Shown here in pieces: positions 42,291 through 50,425 of a stretch of 64,000 bases of DNA. The stretch is taken from assembly GCF_025917005.1 (NCBI RefSeq), contig NZ_CP078091.1:310001-374000 (forward strand), in the 5' to 3' direction. The translations under genes were made by a program, and so were the position numbers. The notes beneath the pieces are model-generated. The model saw nothing but the letters and a program-made list of their open reading frames with translations, had not been told where the DNA came from and searched no databases. Every line of letters starts with the position of its first letter. The stretch's first letter is position 1. The stretch comes from Porphyrobacter sp. ULC335 (GTDB taxonomy: Bacteria > Pseudomonadota > Alphaproteobacteria > Sphingomonadales > Sphingomonadaceae).

Positions 42291-43292
42291 ATGGACAACC
42301 GCTTCTGGCGCATCGCGCGCCGCCCTGAAGGGACCGATTTCGCCGCCGCGCTGGAAATGGCGGAGGAGGCCTTCGCGCCGCTGGCTGAAGGTTCGATCCG
42401 CATCCGCAACACGCACCTGTCGATGGATGCGGGCACACGGATGTGGCTGTCGGACCGCGAGGACGGTTACCAGCCGCCGCTGCCGGTGGGCGGGCCGATG
42501 ACGGGACTGGTGCTGGGCGAGGTGATCGAGAGCCGCGCGGAAGGTTTCAGCGAAGGCGATCTGGTGCGCGCGTTCGGCCAGTGGGCCGATATCAGCACGG
42601 TCGATGCGATAATGTCGGGCGCGATCCTGCTCGATCCGACGGTGGCTGACCGGCGCGCATGGTTCGGCCCGCTCGGGATGAACGGGTGGACCGCGCTGTG
42701 GGGCATTGAGCAGACCGGCGCGGCCAAGCCGGGCGAGCGGGTGCTGGTGTCCGCCGCCGCAGGGGCGACGGGTATTCTGGCGGTGCAGATCGCCAAGCTG
42801 CTCGGCTGCGAAGCGTGGGGGATCGCGGGCGGCGCGGCGAAATGTGCTTACCTGACAGACGAACTCGGGATCGCCGGGGCGGTCGATTACAAGTCCGGCG
42901 ATGTCGCGGCGCAGCTGGACCAAGCAGCAGGCTTCGATGTCTATTTCGACAATGTCGGCGGGCCGCTGCTCGATTCTGTGCTCACCCGCATGAACCACTA
43001 TGGCCGGATCGCGGTGTGCGGATTGCTGGCGGACTACACCGCCGGCACCCGCACCGCCCCGCGCGAGTTCGATCAGGTGCTGATGCGGCGGCTGCGGATC
43101 GAGGGATTCTTCTCGCCCGATTTCATGCATGAAGGCCCCGCCCTCACCCGCCGGTTGCGCGAATGGACGGAAAGCGGCGATCTGGTCATGCCCTATGATG
43201 TGACACAGGGCCTCGAGAATACCCTCACCGCCTATGCCAGGCTGTTCACCGGCGGCAATATCGGCAAGGTGATCGTGGAGCTGGAACCGTGA
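42291..43292 (+). CDS. Zinc-free MDR oxidoreductase (CurA / leukotriene B4 12-hydroxydehydrogenase type), no. 1
   Basis: 333-residue NADPH-dependent double-bond reductase-type protein. The cofactor motif is SAAAGATGILAVQIAKLLG (AxxGxxG, about residues 154-172), and YFDNVGGPLLDSVL is a hallmark of the family; no zinc ligands are seen. Likely reduces the C=C bond of an alpha,beta-unsaturated ketone. ATG at 42291; the longer frame upstream has no ribosome site. The stop overlaps the next gene (GTGA). Confidence 0.88.
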   Translation: MDNRFWRIARRPEGTDFAAALEMAEEAFAPLAEGSIRIRNTHLSMDAGTRMWLSDREDGYQPPLPVGGPMTGLVLGEVIESRAEGFSEGDLVRAFGQWADISTVDAIMSGAILLDPTVADRRAWFGPLGMNGWTALWGIEQTGAAKPGERVLVSAAAGATGILAVQIAKLLGCEAWGIAGGAAKCAYLTDELGIAGAVDYKSGDVAAQLDQAAGFDVYFDNVGGPLLDSVLTRMNHYGRIAVCGLLADYTAGTRTAPREFDQVLMRRLRIEGFFSPDFMHEGPALTRRLREWTESGDLVMPYDVTQGLENTLTAYARLFTGGNIGKVIVELEP

Positions 43293-43840
43293 CCATACGC
43301 CTCGAAGACCGCGAAGCCATCCGCGACATTCTCGCCGCCTATGCCCATGCGATCGACCGGCGGCGCTGGGGGATGATGGAGCGCCTGTTCCACCCCGATG
43401 CGACCTTCAAGTTCGGCCTGGTCGAAGGCGACTGGCGCGGCTTCGTGGAACAGGCCCGCGCGATCATCGACCCGTGCCTTGCGACCCAGCACCAGCTCGG
43501 CCAGACGATCTTCGGATTTGATGGCGAGACGGTCTGCCACACCGAAACCTACATGACCGCGATGCACACCATTCCGCCGGGCTATCCGATGACGGCGGCC
43601 TTTCCGGACAAGGGGATGATCTATTCGGGGATCGTCGCGGGCCGTTATGTCGACCGTTTCGAAAAGCGCAGCGGCGCAAACGGAGCGGAGTGGCGCATCG
43701 CGCAGCGCACCGGACTATACGACTGGCGCGAGTTCCGGGTGGTGGAGGGCGTTGACCTCAGCAACACGGCTGAAGGCGCGGCGGGATACCACGATGAACG
43801 CGATCCCTCGACCGCTGCTGTGCAGGGGTGGCTGGGTTAG
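43289..43840 (+). CDS. NTF2-like / SnoaL_4-type protein
   Basis: 183 residues beginning with the family pattern LEDREAIRDILAAYAHAIDRRRWGMMERLFHPDA, then the W-R-I...R sheet (EWRIAQRTGLYDWREF). Related folds include bile-acid 7alpha-dehydratase, scytalone dehydratase and steroid isomerase, so a dehydratase or isomerase role is plausible but unproven. GTG start coupled to the MDR gene by a 4-base overlap. A palindromic repeat follows. Confidence 0.85.
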   Translation: MTIRLEDREAIRDILAAYAHAIDRRRWGMMERLFHPDATFKFGLVEGDWRGFVEQARAIIDPCLATQHQLGQTIFGFDGETVCHTETYMTAMHTIPPGYPMTAAFPDKGMIYSGIVAGRYVDRFEKRSGANGAEWRIAQRTGLYDWREFRVVEGVDLSNTAEGAAGYHDERDPSTAAVQGWLG

Positions 43841-43858
43841 GGGCACATCCAAATTCTT

Positions 43859-43949
43859 CGTCACCCTGAACTTGTTTCAGGGTCCATCTCTCCGCCCGCA
43901 CCAGCCTCGCCTGCGGAGAAATGGATGCTGAAACAAGTTCAGCATGACG
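43859..43949. repeat. Palindromic intergenic repeat (CGTCACCCTGAACTTGTTTC type)
   Basis: A 91-bp element. The left arm carries CCTGAACTTGTTTCAG, and the right arm carries its near-complement CTGAAACAAGTTCAGCATGACG. The inner part has GGTCCATCTCTCCGC against GCGGAGAAATGGATGC. Long imperfect hairpin between the convergent SnoaL and thioesterase genes; resembles dispersed alphaproteobacterial repeats. Confidence 0.7.
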
Positions 43950-43963
43950 GCAGTAGAGAGATA

Positions 43964-44368
43964 TCAGCGCCGGATCGCAAACACCCCGCTCATCGTCGCC
44001 ACTTGCTCCTCGCCGCGCCAGATACCGCCTGAGGTATAGGCGGTGCGCCCGCCCAGCCGGTCGATCCGCACCCGCGCCTCCAGCCAGTCACCCAACCGCG
44101 CGCCGCTCAGATAATTGACCGTCAGCGTCACGGTAGACGGCGCGAGCCGGGGGCGCTCGGCATCATAAACCGCATGGCTCAGCGCCACATCGGCGAAGGT
44201 CGAGATGACCCCGCCGTGGGCAGCGTCCTGGTAATTGATATGGTGTGCCAAAATCAGCAGACCCACCACGCGCACGCCGCCCGCAGCCGGCCCGAGGTAA
44301 TAGGGCCCGCCGTGATCGAGGAAGCCGGGGGTGAAGCTGGCAGGCTCAAAATCCGAGGGAATATCCAT
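43964..44368 (-). CDS. PaaI-type hotdog-fold thioesterase
   Basis: 134 residues. The hotdog motif NYQDAAHGGVISTFADVALSHAV (about residues 45-67) carries the HGG-x-active-site pattern of PaaI/YbgC-like acyl-CoA thioesterases, followed by TVTLTVNYLSGAR. Likely hydrolyses a pathway CoA ester or rescues CoA. Divergent from the acyl-CoA synthetase gene, an apt functional neighbour. Confidence 0.86.
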   Translation of the reverse strand: MDIPSDFEPASFTPGFLDHGGPYYLGPAAGGVRVVGLLILAHHINYQDAAHGGVISTFADVALSHAVYDAERPRLAPSTVTLTVNYLSGARLGDWLEARVRIDRLGGRTAYTSGGIWRGEEQVATMSGVFAIRR

Positions 44369-44452
44369 CCCTCCACCCTACCGCCCCCACCGCCTGACGC
44401 CGCTATGAATTGTGCCAATGACATGGCTCTCGCCAAGGGGTATCCCTCGCCC

Positions 44453-46045
44453 ATGGGAGAAAACACAGCACTGGCAGCGGAGTCCTTCTGCGACGTCGTG
44501 CGCGAGCACGCGCGGACGCAGGGCGACATTATCGCCTTCACCTATGGTCACGAGGAACTGAGCTTCGCCGAGATCGACGAGGGCGCTGACCGCGTGGCGA
44601 ACGGCCTTACCGCGCTGGGCGTAAAGCCGGGCGAGCGCGTGGCCTTCCTCGGCAAGAACCACCCGCTCTATTTCGAAGCCTTCCTTGGCGCGAACCGGAT
44701 GGGCGCGGTGATGACCCCGGTGAACTGGCGCCTCGCCGCGCCCGAGATCGCCTATGTGCTCGATAACTCGCAGGCCCGCGTGGTGTTCGTCGGCGAGGGT
44801 TTTGCCGAGGTGCTGGCAGTGATCCGCGCCGATTGTCCGCATGTCGAACAGGTGATCGGCATCGACGCGCCCGAGTTTGCCGGCACCGATTACCGCATCT
44901 GGCGCGATGGCTTTCCGGCCAAGCCCCCGACCCACCGGGTACGGGCGGAAGACGACGCGCTCCAGCTTTACACCTCCGGCACCACCGGCAAGCCCAAGGG
45001 CGCAGTCATCACCCATGGCTCGATCCTGTCCAGCCGCGATGCGACCGCCAGCGGCGAGGACATGCGCGGCTGGCAGGAGCCGATCCCGGGCGATGTAACG
45101 CTGCTCGCCATGCCGTGCTTCCACATCAGCGGCACTGGCACCGGCATCGGCACGCTGGTCGCGGGGACGAACGCCATTGTCCTGCCCGAATATGATCCGA
45201 CCAAGGCGCTCGATCTGATCGCCAATTTCAACATCTCGAAGATCTTCCTCGTGCCCGCCGCGATCCAGATCCTGCTCAATCACCCGCGCGTGAACGAGGT
45301 CGATTTCAGCCGGTTGAAATACGTCACCTATGGCGCCTCCCCCATCCCGCTCGAACTGATGCGCGAGGCGATGCGGGTGCTGGGCTGCGGATTCGTGCAG
45401 ATGTACGGCATGACCGAGACCAGCGGCACGATCGTCGCGCTCGATCCCGAAGATCACGTGCCCGAAGGATCGCCCCGGATGCGGTCCGTCGGCAAGGCGC
45501 TGGCGGGGGTCGAGATCAAGGTGGTCGATGAAGCGGGCAACCCCGTCCCCACCGGCGAAGTGGGCGAGATCGCCACGCGGTCATCCAAGAACATGCGCGG
45601 GTACTGGAACAATCCCGATGCCACCGCCTCCACCATCGATGCCGAAGGCTGGCTGCGCACCGGTGACGCGGGATACCTAGACGAGGACGGGTACCTGTAT
45701 ATCCACGACCGGGTGAAGGACATGATCATCTCGGGCGGCGAGAACGTCTACCCCGCCGAGGTCGAGAACGCGCTCTATTCGCACCCCAAGGTCGCGGACG
45801 TGGCGGTGATCGGCGTGCCAGACGCCAAGTGGGGCGAGGCGGTGAAGGCCTGTGTGGTGGTGAAGGCGGGCGAGGAGCTGACCGAAGCCGAGTTGATCGC
45901 CCACGCGCGGACGCTGATCGCGGGCTACAAGTGCCCCAAGTCGGTCGATTTCATCCCCGCCCTGCCCCGCAATCCCAGCGGCAAGATCTTGCGGCGGGAA
46001 CTGCGCGCACCCTACTGGGTGGGCAAGGACCGCGCGGTCAATTGA
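44453..46045 (+). CDS. Acyl-CoA synthetase (AMP-binding, class I)
   Basis: Activates a carboxylic acid to its CoA thioester through an acyl-adenylate. 530 residues from the ATG at 44453. The P-loop YTSGTTGKPKGAVITHG is near residues 177-193, MYGMTETSG near 322, and the hinge GDAGYLDEDGYLYIHDR near 407. The C-terminal catalytic lysine is in PRNPSGKILRRELR. Alternative in-frame ATGs lie at 44405 and 44423. The substrate is probably a pathway-derived ring-cleavage acid, by context only. Confidence 0.93.
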   Translation: MGENTALAAESFCDVVREHARTQGDIIAFTYGHEELSFAEIDEGADRVANGLTALGVKPGERVAFLGKNHPLYFEAFLGANRMGAVMTPVNWRLAAPEIAYVLDNSQARVVFVGEGFAEVLAVIRADCPHVEQVIGIDAPEFAGTDYRIWRDGFPAKPPTHRVRAEDDALQLYTSGTTGKPKGAVITHGSILSSRDATASGEDMRGWQEPIPGDVTLLAMPCFHISGTGTGIGTLVAGTNAIVLPEYDPTKALDLIANFNISKIFLVPAAIQILLNHPRVNEVDFSRLKYVTYGASPIPLELMREAMRVLGCGFVQMYGMTETSGTIVALDPEDHVPEGSPRMRSVGKALAGVEIKVVDEAGNPVPTGEVGEIATRSSKNMRGYWNNPDATASTIDAEGWLRTGDAGYLDEDGYLYIHDRVKDMIISGGENVYPAEVENALYSHPKVADVAVIGVPDAKWGEAVKACVVVKAGEELTEAELIAHARTLIAGYKCPKSVDFIPALPRNPSGKILRRELRAPYWVGKDRAVN

Positions 46046-46566
46046 CCGGATTGCCGATCCGCCAGCTGGCTTACAAGGTCAATGATCTTGAGGCCGCGGC
46101 AGCGGCGCATCACCGGCAGTTCGGTTCTGGCCCGTTCTTCGTGCTGCGCCATGTCGCGCTCGCCTCCTCGCAGCATCGCGGGGTGGAGCGGCGCTTCGAC
46201 CATTCCAGCGCCTATGGCCAATGGGGCAGCGTGATGGTGGAGCTGGTGGTGCAGCATAACCCTGACGATAGCGCGCTGCATGACATGTTCCCGCGGGGTT
46301 CGGGCAAGGAAGGGCTGCATCACGCAGCGCTGTTCGTCGATGATCTGGACGCCGCGATTGCGCGCTTCGCGGTCGAGGGCGCGCCGCTGGCGCAGCTTTC
46401 GGTGACGACGGGCGGCACAGCGTTCGCCTTCGTCGATACCCGCGCGAGTCTTGGGCATATGCTGGAATTGTACGAACCGACCGGGCAGTTGACCGGGTTC
46501 TACGATTTTGTCGCTGACGCCGCGAAAGGCTGGGACGGGCGCGATTTATTGCGCGAGCTGGGTTAG
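46042..46566 (+). CDS. VOC / glyoxalase-like protein
   Basis: 174 residues of the vicinal-oxygen-chelate fold (Glyoxalase_4 type): IRQLAYKVNDLEAAAAAHHRQFGSGPF at the N-terminus and GLHHAALFVDDLDAAIARF as the second beta-alpha-beta repeat, with a metal-type Glu in HMLELYEP. I take the TTG at 46042, which overlaps the synthetase stop (TTGA), because no ATG or GTG precedes the conserved first strand. Could be an epimerase, dioxygenase or lyase. Confidence 0.78.
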   Translation: MTGLPIRQLAYKVNDLEAAAAAHHRQFGSGPFFVLRHVALASSQHRGVERRFDHSSAYGQWGSVMVELVVQHNPDDSALHDMFPRGSGKEGLHHAALFVDDLDAAIARFAVEGAPLAQLSVTTGGTAFAFVDTRASLGHMLELYEPTGQLTGFYDFVADAAKGWDGRDLLRELG

Positions 46567-46931
46567 CCCGCCGCCAACTCCGGTAGCCCCACCAGTGCCG
46601 CGCGGCATTCGGCATCGGCCAGCGCGGTCACCACCGAAAAAGCGACAAACCCCGGCTCGCCGAGATGCGTGACGACCGCCGCCGCCTCGGCGTCGGTGAT
46701 CGCCGTGTGCTCGAACGGCATCCGCCGCGCATAGGCCAGGCACAGCTTCGTGCCCTCGTCGAGGGCGCTCTCGTCAACGGGCGCGGCGTCGATCCCGTGC
46801 ACCGCCGCCACCGCCTGACGCACCAGCGCGACCAGCGCGGGGTCAAGCGCGCCTTCGGCCTTGGCGCGGAAATCGGCATAGTGCGCCGCCAGCACCGGAT
46901 CGCCCGCCAGCGCGGCGCAGACGGCGCTCAT
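46563..46931 (-). CDS. Carboxymuconolactone-decarboxylase-like protein lacking the CxxC pair
   Basis: 122 residues resembling the C-terminal half of CMD/AhpD-fold proteins (ALDPALVALVRQAVAAVHGIDAAP, then LDEGTKLCLAYARRMPFEHTAITD). The redox CxxC and the proton-relay residues of AhpD are absent. It overlaps the full CMD gene in front of it (4 bases) and the convergent VOC gene (4 bases). Perhaps a structural partner of the CMD protein; function unknown. Confidence 0.7.
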   Translation of the reverse strand: MSAVCAALAGDPVLAAHYADFRAKAEGALDPALVALVRQAVAAVHGIDAAPVDESALDEGTKLCLAYARRMPFEHTAITDAEAAAVVTHLGEPGFVAFSVVTALADAECRAALVGLPELAAG

Positions 46932-47461
46932 TCGGCGGCCTCCAGCACGGCGGGCGTGGGCAGCACGGTGCGGTCCATCACCTCCGGCTCCAGCCCCATC
47001 GTGATCAGCGCCTTGGCCAGCGCGAGGAACAGCGTCACCCCCAGCCCCAGTTCGGCGATCTGCGCCGGGGTGAGGTGCCGCTGAAGCGCAACCCGCGCAT
47101 CGCCGTTCAGCAATTCGGGATCATGGATCAGTGCATCGGTGAACTTCAGCACCGCCTTTTCGGTATCGGTCAGCTTGGCCGAGGTCTCGTAGCCATCGGT
47201 GATGTCGTCCAGCACCTCCTCGCCCAGCCCCTGCGCCACCGCCTTGTCGAAACGGACGTTGCGGCAGAACCCGCATTCGGTGACGCGCGCGTTGCGCATC
47301 CGCGCGACCTCCTTGATCCGCGCCGCCAGCACGTCCGAACCCCAGAACCGCCCGTAGAGCGCGAAGAAGCTCTCGGCGATTGCGGGCTGATGCGCCAGCA
47401 CAGAACCGAAATGCGCAGGCTCTCCGGCAATGGCCGATGATACGCGGGGGGTGGTCGACAT
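46928..47461 (-). CDS. Carboxymuconolactone decarboxylase family protein (AhpD fold) with CxxC
   Basis: 177 residues. The all-helical CMD domain contains RIKEVARMRNARVTECGFCRNVRFDKAV, where ECGFC is the AhpD-like redox pair (about residues 72-76). Members are decarboxylases, peroxidase partners or unknown. Start at 47461 behind CCAAGGAGAGAGCC; the much longer open frame upstream has no support. Divergent from the NTF2 gene at 47582. Confidence 0.85.
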   Translation of the reverse strand: MSTTPRVSSAIAGEPAHFGSVLAHQPAIAESFFALYGRFWGSDVLAARIKEVARMRNARVTECGFCRNVRFDKAVAQGLGEEVLDDITDGYETSAKLTDTEKAVLKFTDALIHDPELLNGDARVALQRHLTPAQIAELGLGVTLFLALAKALITMGLEPEVMDRTVLPTPAVLEAAE

Positions 47462-47581
47462 GGCTCTCTCCTTGGGGAGCAAGATAACAGCGGGTGCCGT
47501 AAGGTTACCCTCGCCATTTTCGCAGGGGCAGGCTTGCGCGCAGCCATGGCAAAAGCCGTGCGACACATCAGGAGAGAGCAC

Positions 47582-47932
47582 ATGCCCGGCGAAGCACAGC
47601 GCGTGATCGAGGATTTCTGGCGCATCCAGGACGATGGGGACTACACCAAGCTGGTCGATCTGTTCGCCGAGGACGCCTTTCTCGAAGACCCGATCTGGGG
47701 GCAATATCGCGGGCGCGATGCGATCATGGGCTTCATGACCACGATGGTCGCGGAGATGGGGGAGCGCAAAGTGCACTTCACCGTCGATGAAATCTGCGGC
47801 GACGATCACGCCGTGTGGGCGCGCTGGACGATGCACATGGAAGGCCACGCCCCGCGCGGAGGCGTCGGCATCTACAAGATCGAAGGCGGGAAAATGACCT
47901 ATTACCGCGATTATCTGGACCCGGCGGAGTAA
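47582..47932 (+). CDS. NTF2-like / SnoaL-fold protein
   Basis: 116 residues with EAQRVIEDFWRIQDDGDYTKLVDLFAEDAFLEDPIWG at the N-terminus and a short sheet ending GGKMTYYRDYLD, the classic ketosteroid-isomerase/limonene-hydrolase-like topology. Start behind CAGGAGAGAGCAC. A palindromic repeat begins 4 bases after the stop. Exact activity unknown. Confidence 0.84.
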   Translation: MPGEAQRVIEDFWRIQDDGDYTKLVDLFAEDAFLEDPIWGQYRGRDAIMGFMTTMVAEMGERKVHFTVDEICGDDHAVWARWTMHMEGHAPRGGVGIYKIEGGKMTYYRDYLDPAE

Positions 47933-47936
47933 GTTT

Positions 47937-48037
47937 CGTCATTGCGAGGCCGAAGGCCGCGGCAATCCATGGACCGAGCGCTTGCTGAAAAGTCAGGCGA
48001 TGGATTGCTTCGTCGCCTGCGGCTCCTCGCAATGACG
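47937..48037. repeat. Palindromic repeat element, family A copy 1
   Basis: 101 bp with terminal inverted arms CGTCATTGCGAGG and CCTCGCAATGACG (12-13 bp) and inner GGCAATCCATGG / GATGGATTGC. Same family as 53621-53741 and 55444-55566. Sits between convergent genes and could act as a terminator. Confidence 0.85.
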
Positions 48038-48055
48038 AGGATCAAAAGCGGTGGA

Positions 48056-48574
48056 TCACATCACCCGGTAATCCGGATGCCCGCTGGCGATGATCTGCAA
48101 CACCGGCAGCGGGAAATCGGGGTTGGGTTCGTTGCCGGGCTGATCGTCCAGCGGGGTCTTCCAGTCCATGATGTATTTGCGGCTGGCGATGCGCCACTCG
48201 CCATCGCGCTTGGCAAACGCGTCGAGATAGCGGCCGCCATACAATCCGCCTGACCAGCTGCCATCCTCAGCCTCGCGAATGCCGGTCGCCATACCATAGC
48301 ATTCGACCTGCGCCTGATCGGGCGCGGTAAAGGCAATCGCCGGGGCGGAGAGGAAATGCCAGCGCCGCTGGCTGGATCGCTCGATGGCCATGACCACCGG
48401 AACAAAGTCATCAGCGCGCCCGGTGAAAAAGCCGTAGTCGATATGCGCATCGGGCCAGAAACAGCCCGCTTGCCCCTCGTCATCCAGCCAATCGAGGGTG
48501 CGCGAATAGCGTTGCAGCACCTCGGCGATAGCCTGCTTGTCCAGCAGTTGCTGCACCTGTTCTTCAAGGCTCAT
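48056..48574 (-). CDS. NTF2-like / SnoaL_4-type protein
   Basis: 172 residues starting MSLEEQVQQLLDKQAIAEVLQRYSRTLDWLDDEG, the helix pattern of SnoaL_4 dehydratase-like proteins, and ending with EWRIASRKYIMDWK. The ATG at 48574 overlaps the stop of the alpha/beta-barrel gene (ATGA), so it is chosen over the ORF start 18 bases upstream. Operon with the ABM-like gene and the P450. Confidence 0.84.
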   Translation of the reverse strand: MSLEEQVQQLLDKQAIAEVLQRYSRTLDWLDDEGQAGCFWPDAHIDYGFFTGRADDFVPVVMAIERSSQRRWHFLSAPAIAFTAPDQAQVECYGMATGIREAEDGSWSGGLYGGRYLDAFAKRDGEWRIASRKYIMDWKTPLDDQPGNEPNPDFPLPVLQIIASGHPDYRVM

Positions 48575-48972
48575 GCTCGCGCACCCCACCATGCGGGGAT
48601 CGACAAGGGGAAGCGTTCCTGCGCAGTCCGCATCGCCTCGCTCGCATCATCGGGCAGCGCCGGATCAGCCGTGTGCGGCAGTCCTCCGCCCGCGCCCTCG
48701 ACCGGATCGATATATTCCAGCGTGATCCCCGCCAGCACGTCAGCGAAATCGTGGCCTTCGTGATGGTCGGACATCTGGTGGTGATAGAAGGCCCATTTGT
48801 CCTTGAAGCTGAGCAGGCAGTAATAGCTCAGCGGCTCCTGCCCCTTCCAGTATTCGTAGCGGATCACACCTTCCTCGGTGCCGAAGGTGTGGTGGACCAT
48901 GTCGTGCATGATCCCCTCCCACTTGGCTTCCTTGCCGGGCTGGATTTTGATGTGCGCGAGCAGTGTGGCCAT
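48571..48972 (-). CDS. Dimeric alpha/beta-barrel protein (antibiotic biosynthesis monooxygenase-like)
   Basis: 133 residues. The ferredoxin-like half (LLAHIKIQPGKEAKWEGIMHDMVHHTFGTEEGVIRYEYW) is typical of ABM/YgiN quinol-monooxygenase relatives, followed by a longer C-terminal extension. Cofactor-free oxygenation or ligand-binding is possible. 14 bases behind the P450 gene on the same strand, with a GAAGGGAGACAGACC site. Confidence 0.75.
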   Translation of the reverse strand: MATLLAHIKIQPGKEAKWEGIMHDMVHHTFGTEEGVIRYEYWKGQEPLSYYCLLSFKDKWAFYHHQMSDHHEGHDFADVLAGITLEYIDPVEGAGGGLPHTADPALPDDASEAMRTAQERFPLSIPAWWGARA

Positions 48973-48986
48973 GGGTCTGTCTCCCT

Positions 48987-50288
48987 TCAGGCGGGTGTGA
49001 GGTTCAAAAGCAGCCGGTGAATGCCGAGCATGATCCCGCCCTGATGGCGGAAGTCATTGCCGGGCGCGTAGGCCATGTCGGCGAAGGCATCGGCGAGGCG
49101 ATCCCACGCGATCATCTGTTCCAGCCGCGAGATGTTCGATCCCGGACAGGAACGCGGCCCCTGGCTGAAGGCGAGATGGCGGGTGGCGGCCTTGCGGTTG
49201 AGGTTCAGGTCCAGCGGATCCTCGAACTCGTCAGCATCGATATTGGCTGCCGCCCAGCGCAGGTGGAGCATCGATCCGGCGGGCACGTTCACGCCCTGAA
49301 ACACCTCGTCGGCGGCACAGATGCGGGTCGACAGCCCCTGTGTGGGTGAGCGCAGCCGCATGCCTTCTTCGATGAAGGTGCGGATCGCCCCGCGGTCGCC
49401 GCGCAGCGTGGCGAACATGCCCGGCCGCTCGCACAGCAATTGCGCCTGTTCGGCGACGGCATATTGGGTCGTCTCCAGCCCGCCGATCACCATTGCGTAG
49501 ACCACGCCATTGATCTCGTCGTCGGTCAGCTTGCGGCCCAGCGCGGCATACTCGACCTGCGTGAGGAAGCTGATCATGTCGTCCTGCGGGGCCGCGCGCT
49601 TTACGCGGGTTTTCTCCGCGACATATTCCTTCATCCCCGCCAGCAGCCGGAACTTCTCGGCCGTCTGTTCCGGGGTGAGGATGTTCTTGTGCGTCGTCCC
49701 GATCACATAGGACATGACCTGAGCATTGCCCCATTGCTCCAGCCGGGGAATGTCCTCCATCGGAAAGCCCAGCACGCTTGCCATCACCCGCTGCGGCAGG
49801 GGCCGGGCGAAGTCGGCGACGAAGTCCACCACCTCGCCCGCGCGGGCCTTGGCCAGCATGCCGGCGATCAGATCATCGACGTGGGCAGCGATCATCGCGG
49901 CGTGGCGCGTGCAGCCCGGCCCGACCCATGGATCGGTCAGTTCTTTCCTGTGCGCGCGCCACAATTCGGGATCGGGGCGCAGCGTCACGATGGATGCGAT
50001 CATCGCGTCGAGATCGGGAATGTGCGTGGGCATTTCACCCGATTGCTGGATATGCGCGACCAGCAGCGACAGCGTCGGCGGGAAGCGGTCCCAATCCTTC
50101 ACCACGCGGGAAATGTCGTCGTATTTGGTGAGAACGAAGGCGTCGGTGCCGGGGGTCAACCCCTCGCCCGCGAGCCGCTGCACCGGAGCTTCGGCGTGGA
50201 GGATCGCATAGGCATCATACCAGTGCTCCTGCGCGCCGGGGGCGAACAGGTCGACATCGGCCAAGCTGCGCGGTGGCTGCGCCTGCAA
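48987..50288 (-). CDS. Cytochrome P450 (no. 1)
   Basis: 433-residue soluble bacterial P450. The I-helix oxygen-activation motif is GGLETTQ, the ExxR is in EEGMRLRSP, and the heme loop AFSQGPRSCPG has the thiolate Cys381. That loop differs from the common bacterial FGxGxHxCLG. I take the TTG at 50288 because an ideal GGGGAGAGG lies before it; the ATG at 50303 would place this site inside the gene. First gene of a three-gene unit, divergent from the CMD-P450-Rieske operon. Redox partners are not in the window. Confidence 0.9.
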   Translation of the reverse strand: MQAQPPRSLADVDLFAPGAQEHWYDAYAILHAEAPVQRLAGEGLTPGTDAFVLTKYDDISRVVKDWDRFPPTLSLLVAHIQQSGEMPTHIPDLDAMIASIVTLRPDPELWRAHRKELTDPWVGPGCTRHAAMIAAHVDDLIAGMLAKARAGEVVDFVADFARPLPQRVMASVLGFPMEDIPRLEQWGNAQVMSYVIGTTHKNILTPEQTAEKFRLLAGMKEYVAEKTRVKRAAPQDDMISFLTQVEYAALGRKLTDDEINGVVYAMVIGGLETTQYAVAEQAQLLCERPGMFATLRGDRGAIRTFIEEGMRLRSPTQGLSTRICAADEVFQGVNVPAGSMLHLRWAAANIDADEFEDPLDLNLNRKAATRHLAFSQGPRSCPGSNISRLEQMIAWDRLADAFADMAYAPGNDFRHQGGIMLGIHRLLLNLTPA

Positions 50289-50366
50289 TCCGCCTCTCCC
50301 CATGCGGGGCGGTCCGCTTAGCGAATCCGCCAATTGCTGTTGCCGGGGTTGTCCCGCAGCGTCGAC

Positions 50367-50375
50367 CTTACGGAA
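50367..50375 (+). promoter_or_regulatory. Candidate regulatory motif CTTACGGAA
   Basis: GACCTTACGGAAAC in the divergent region between P450 no. 1 and the CMD gene. Variants with C(T/C)TACGG(A/C)A occur at 35101-35108, 36464-36471, 47495-47504 (minus) and 42258-42268 (minus). Unknown function. Confidence 0.3.
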
Positions 50376-50425
50376 ACGGGCTAATTTGCCAGTGCCGACG
50401 CCAACGTCTTTGGGGAGAGAGAACC

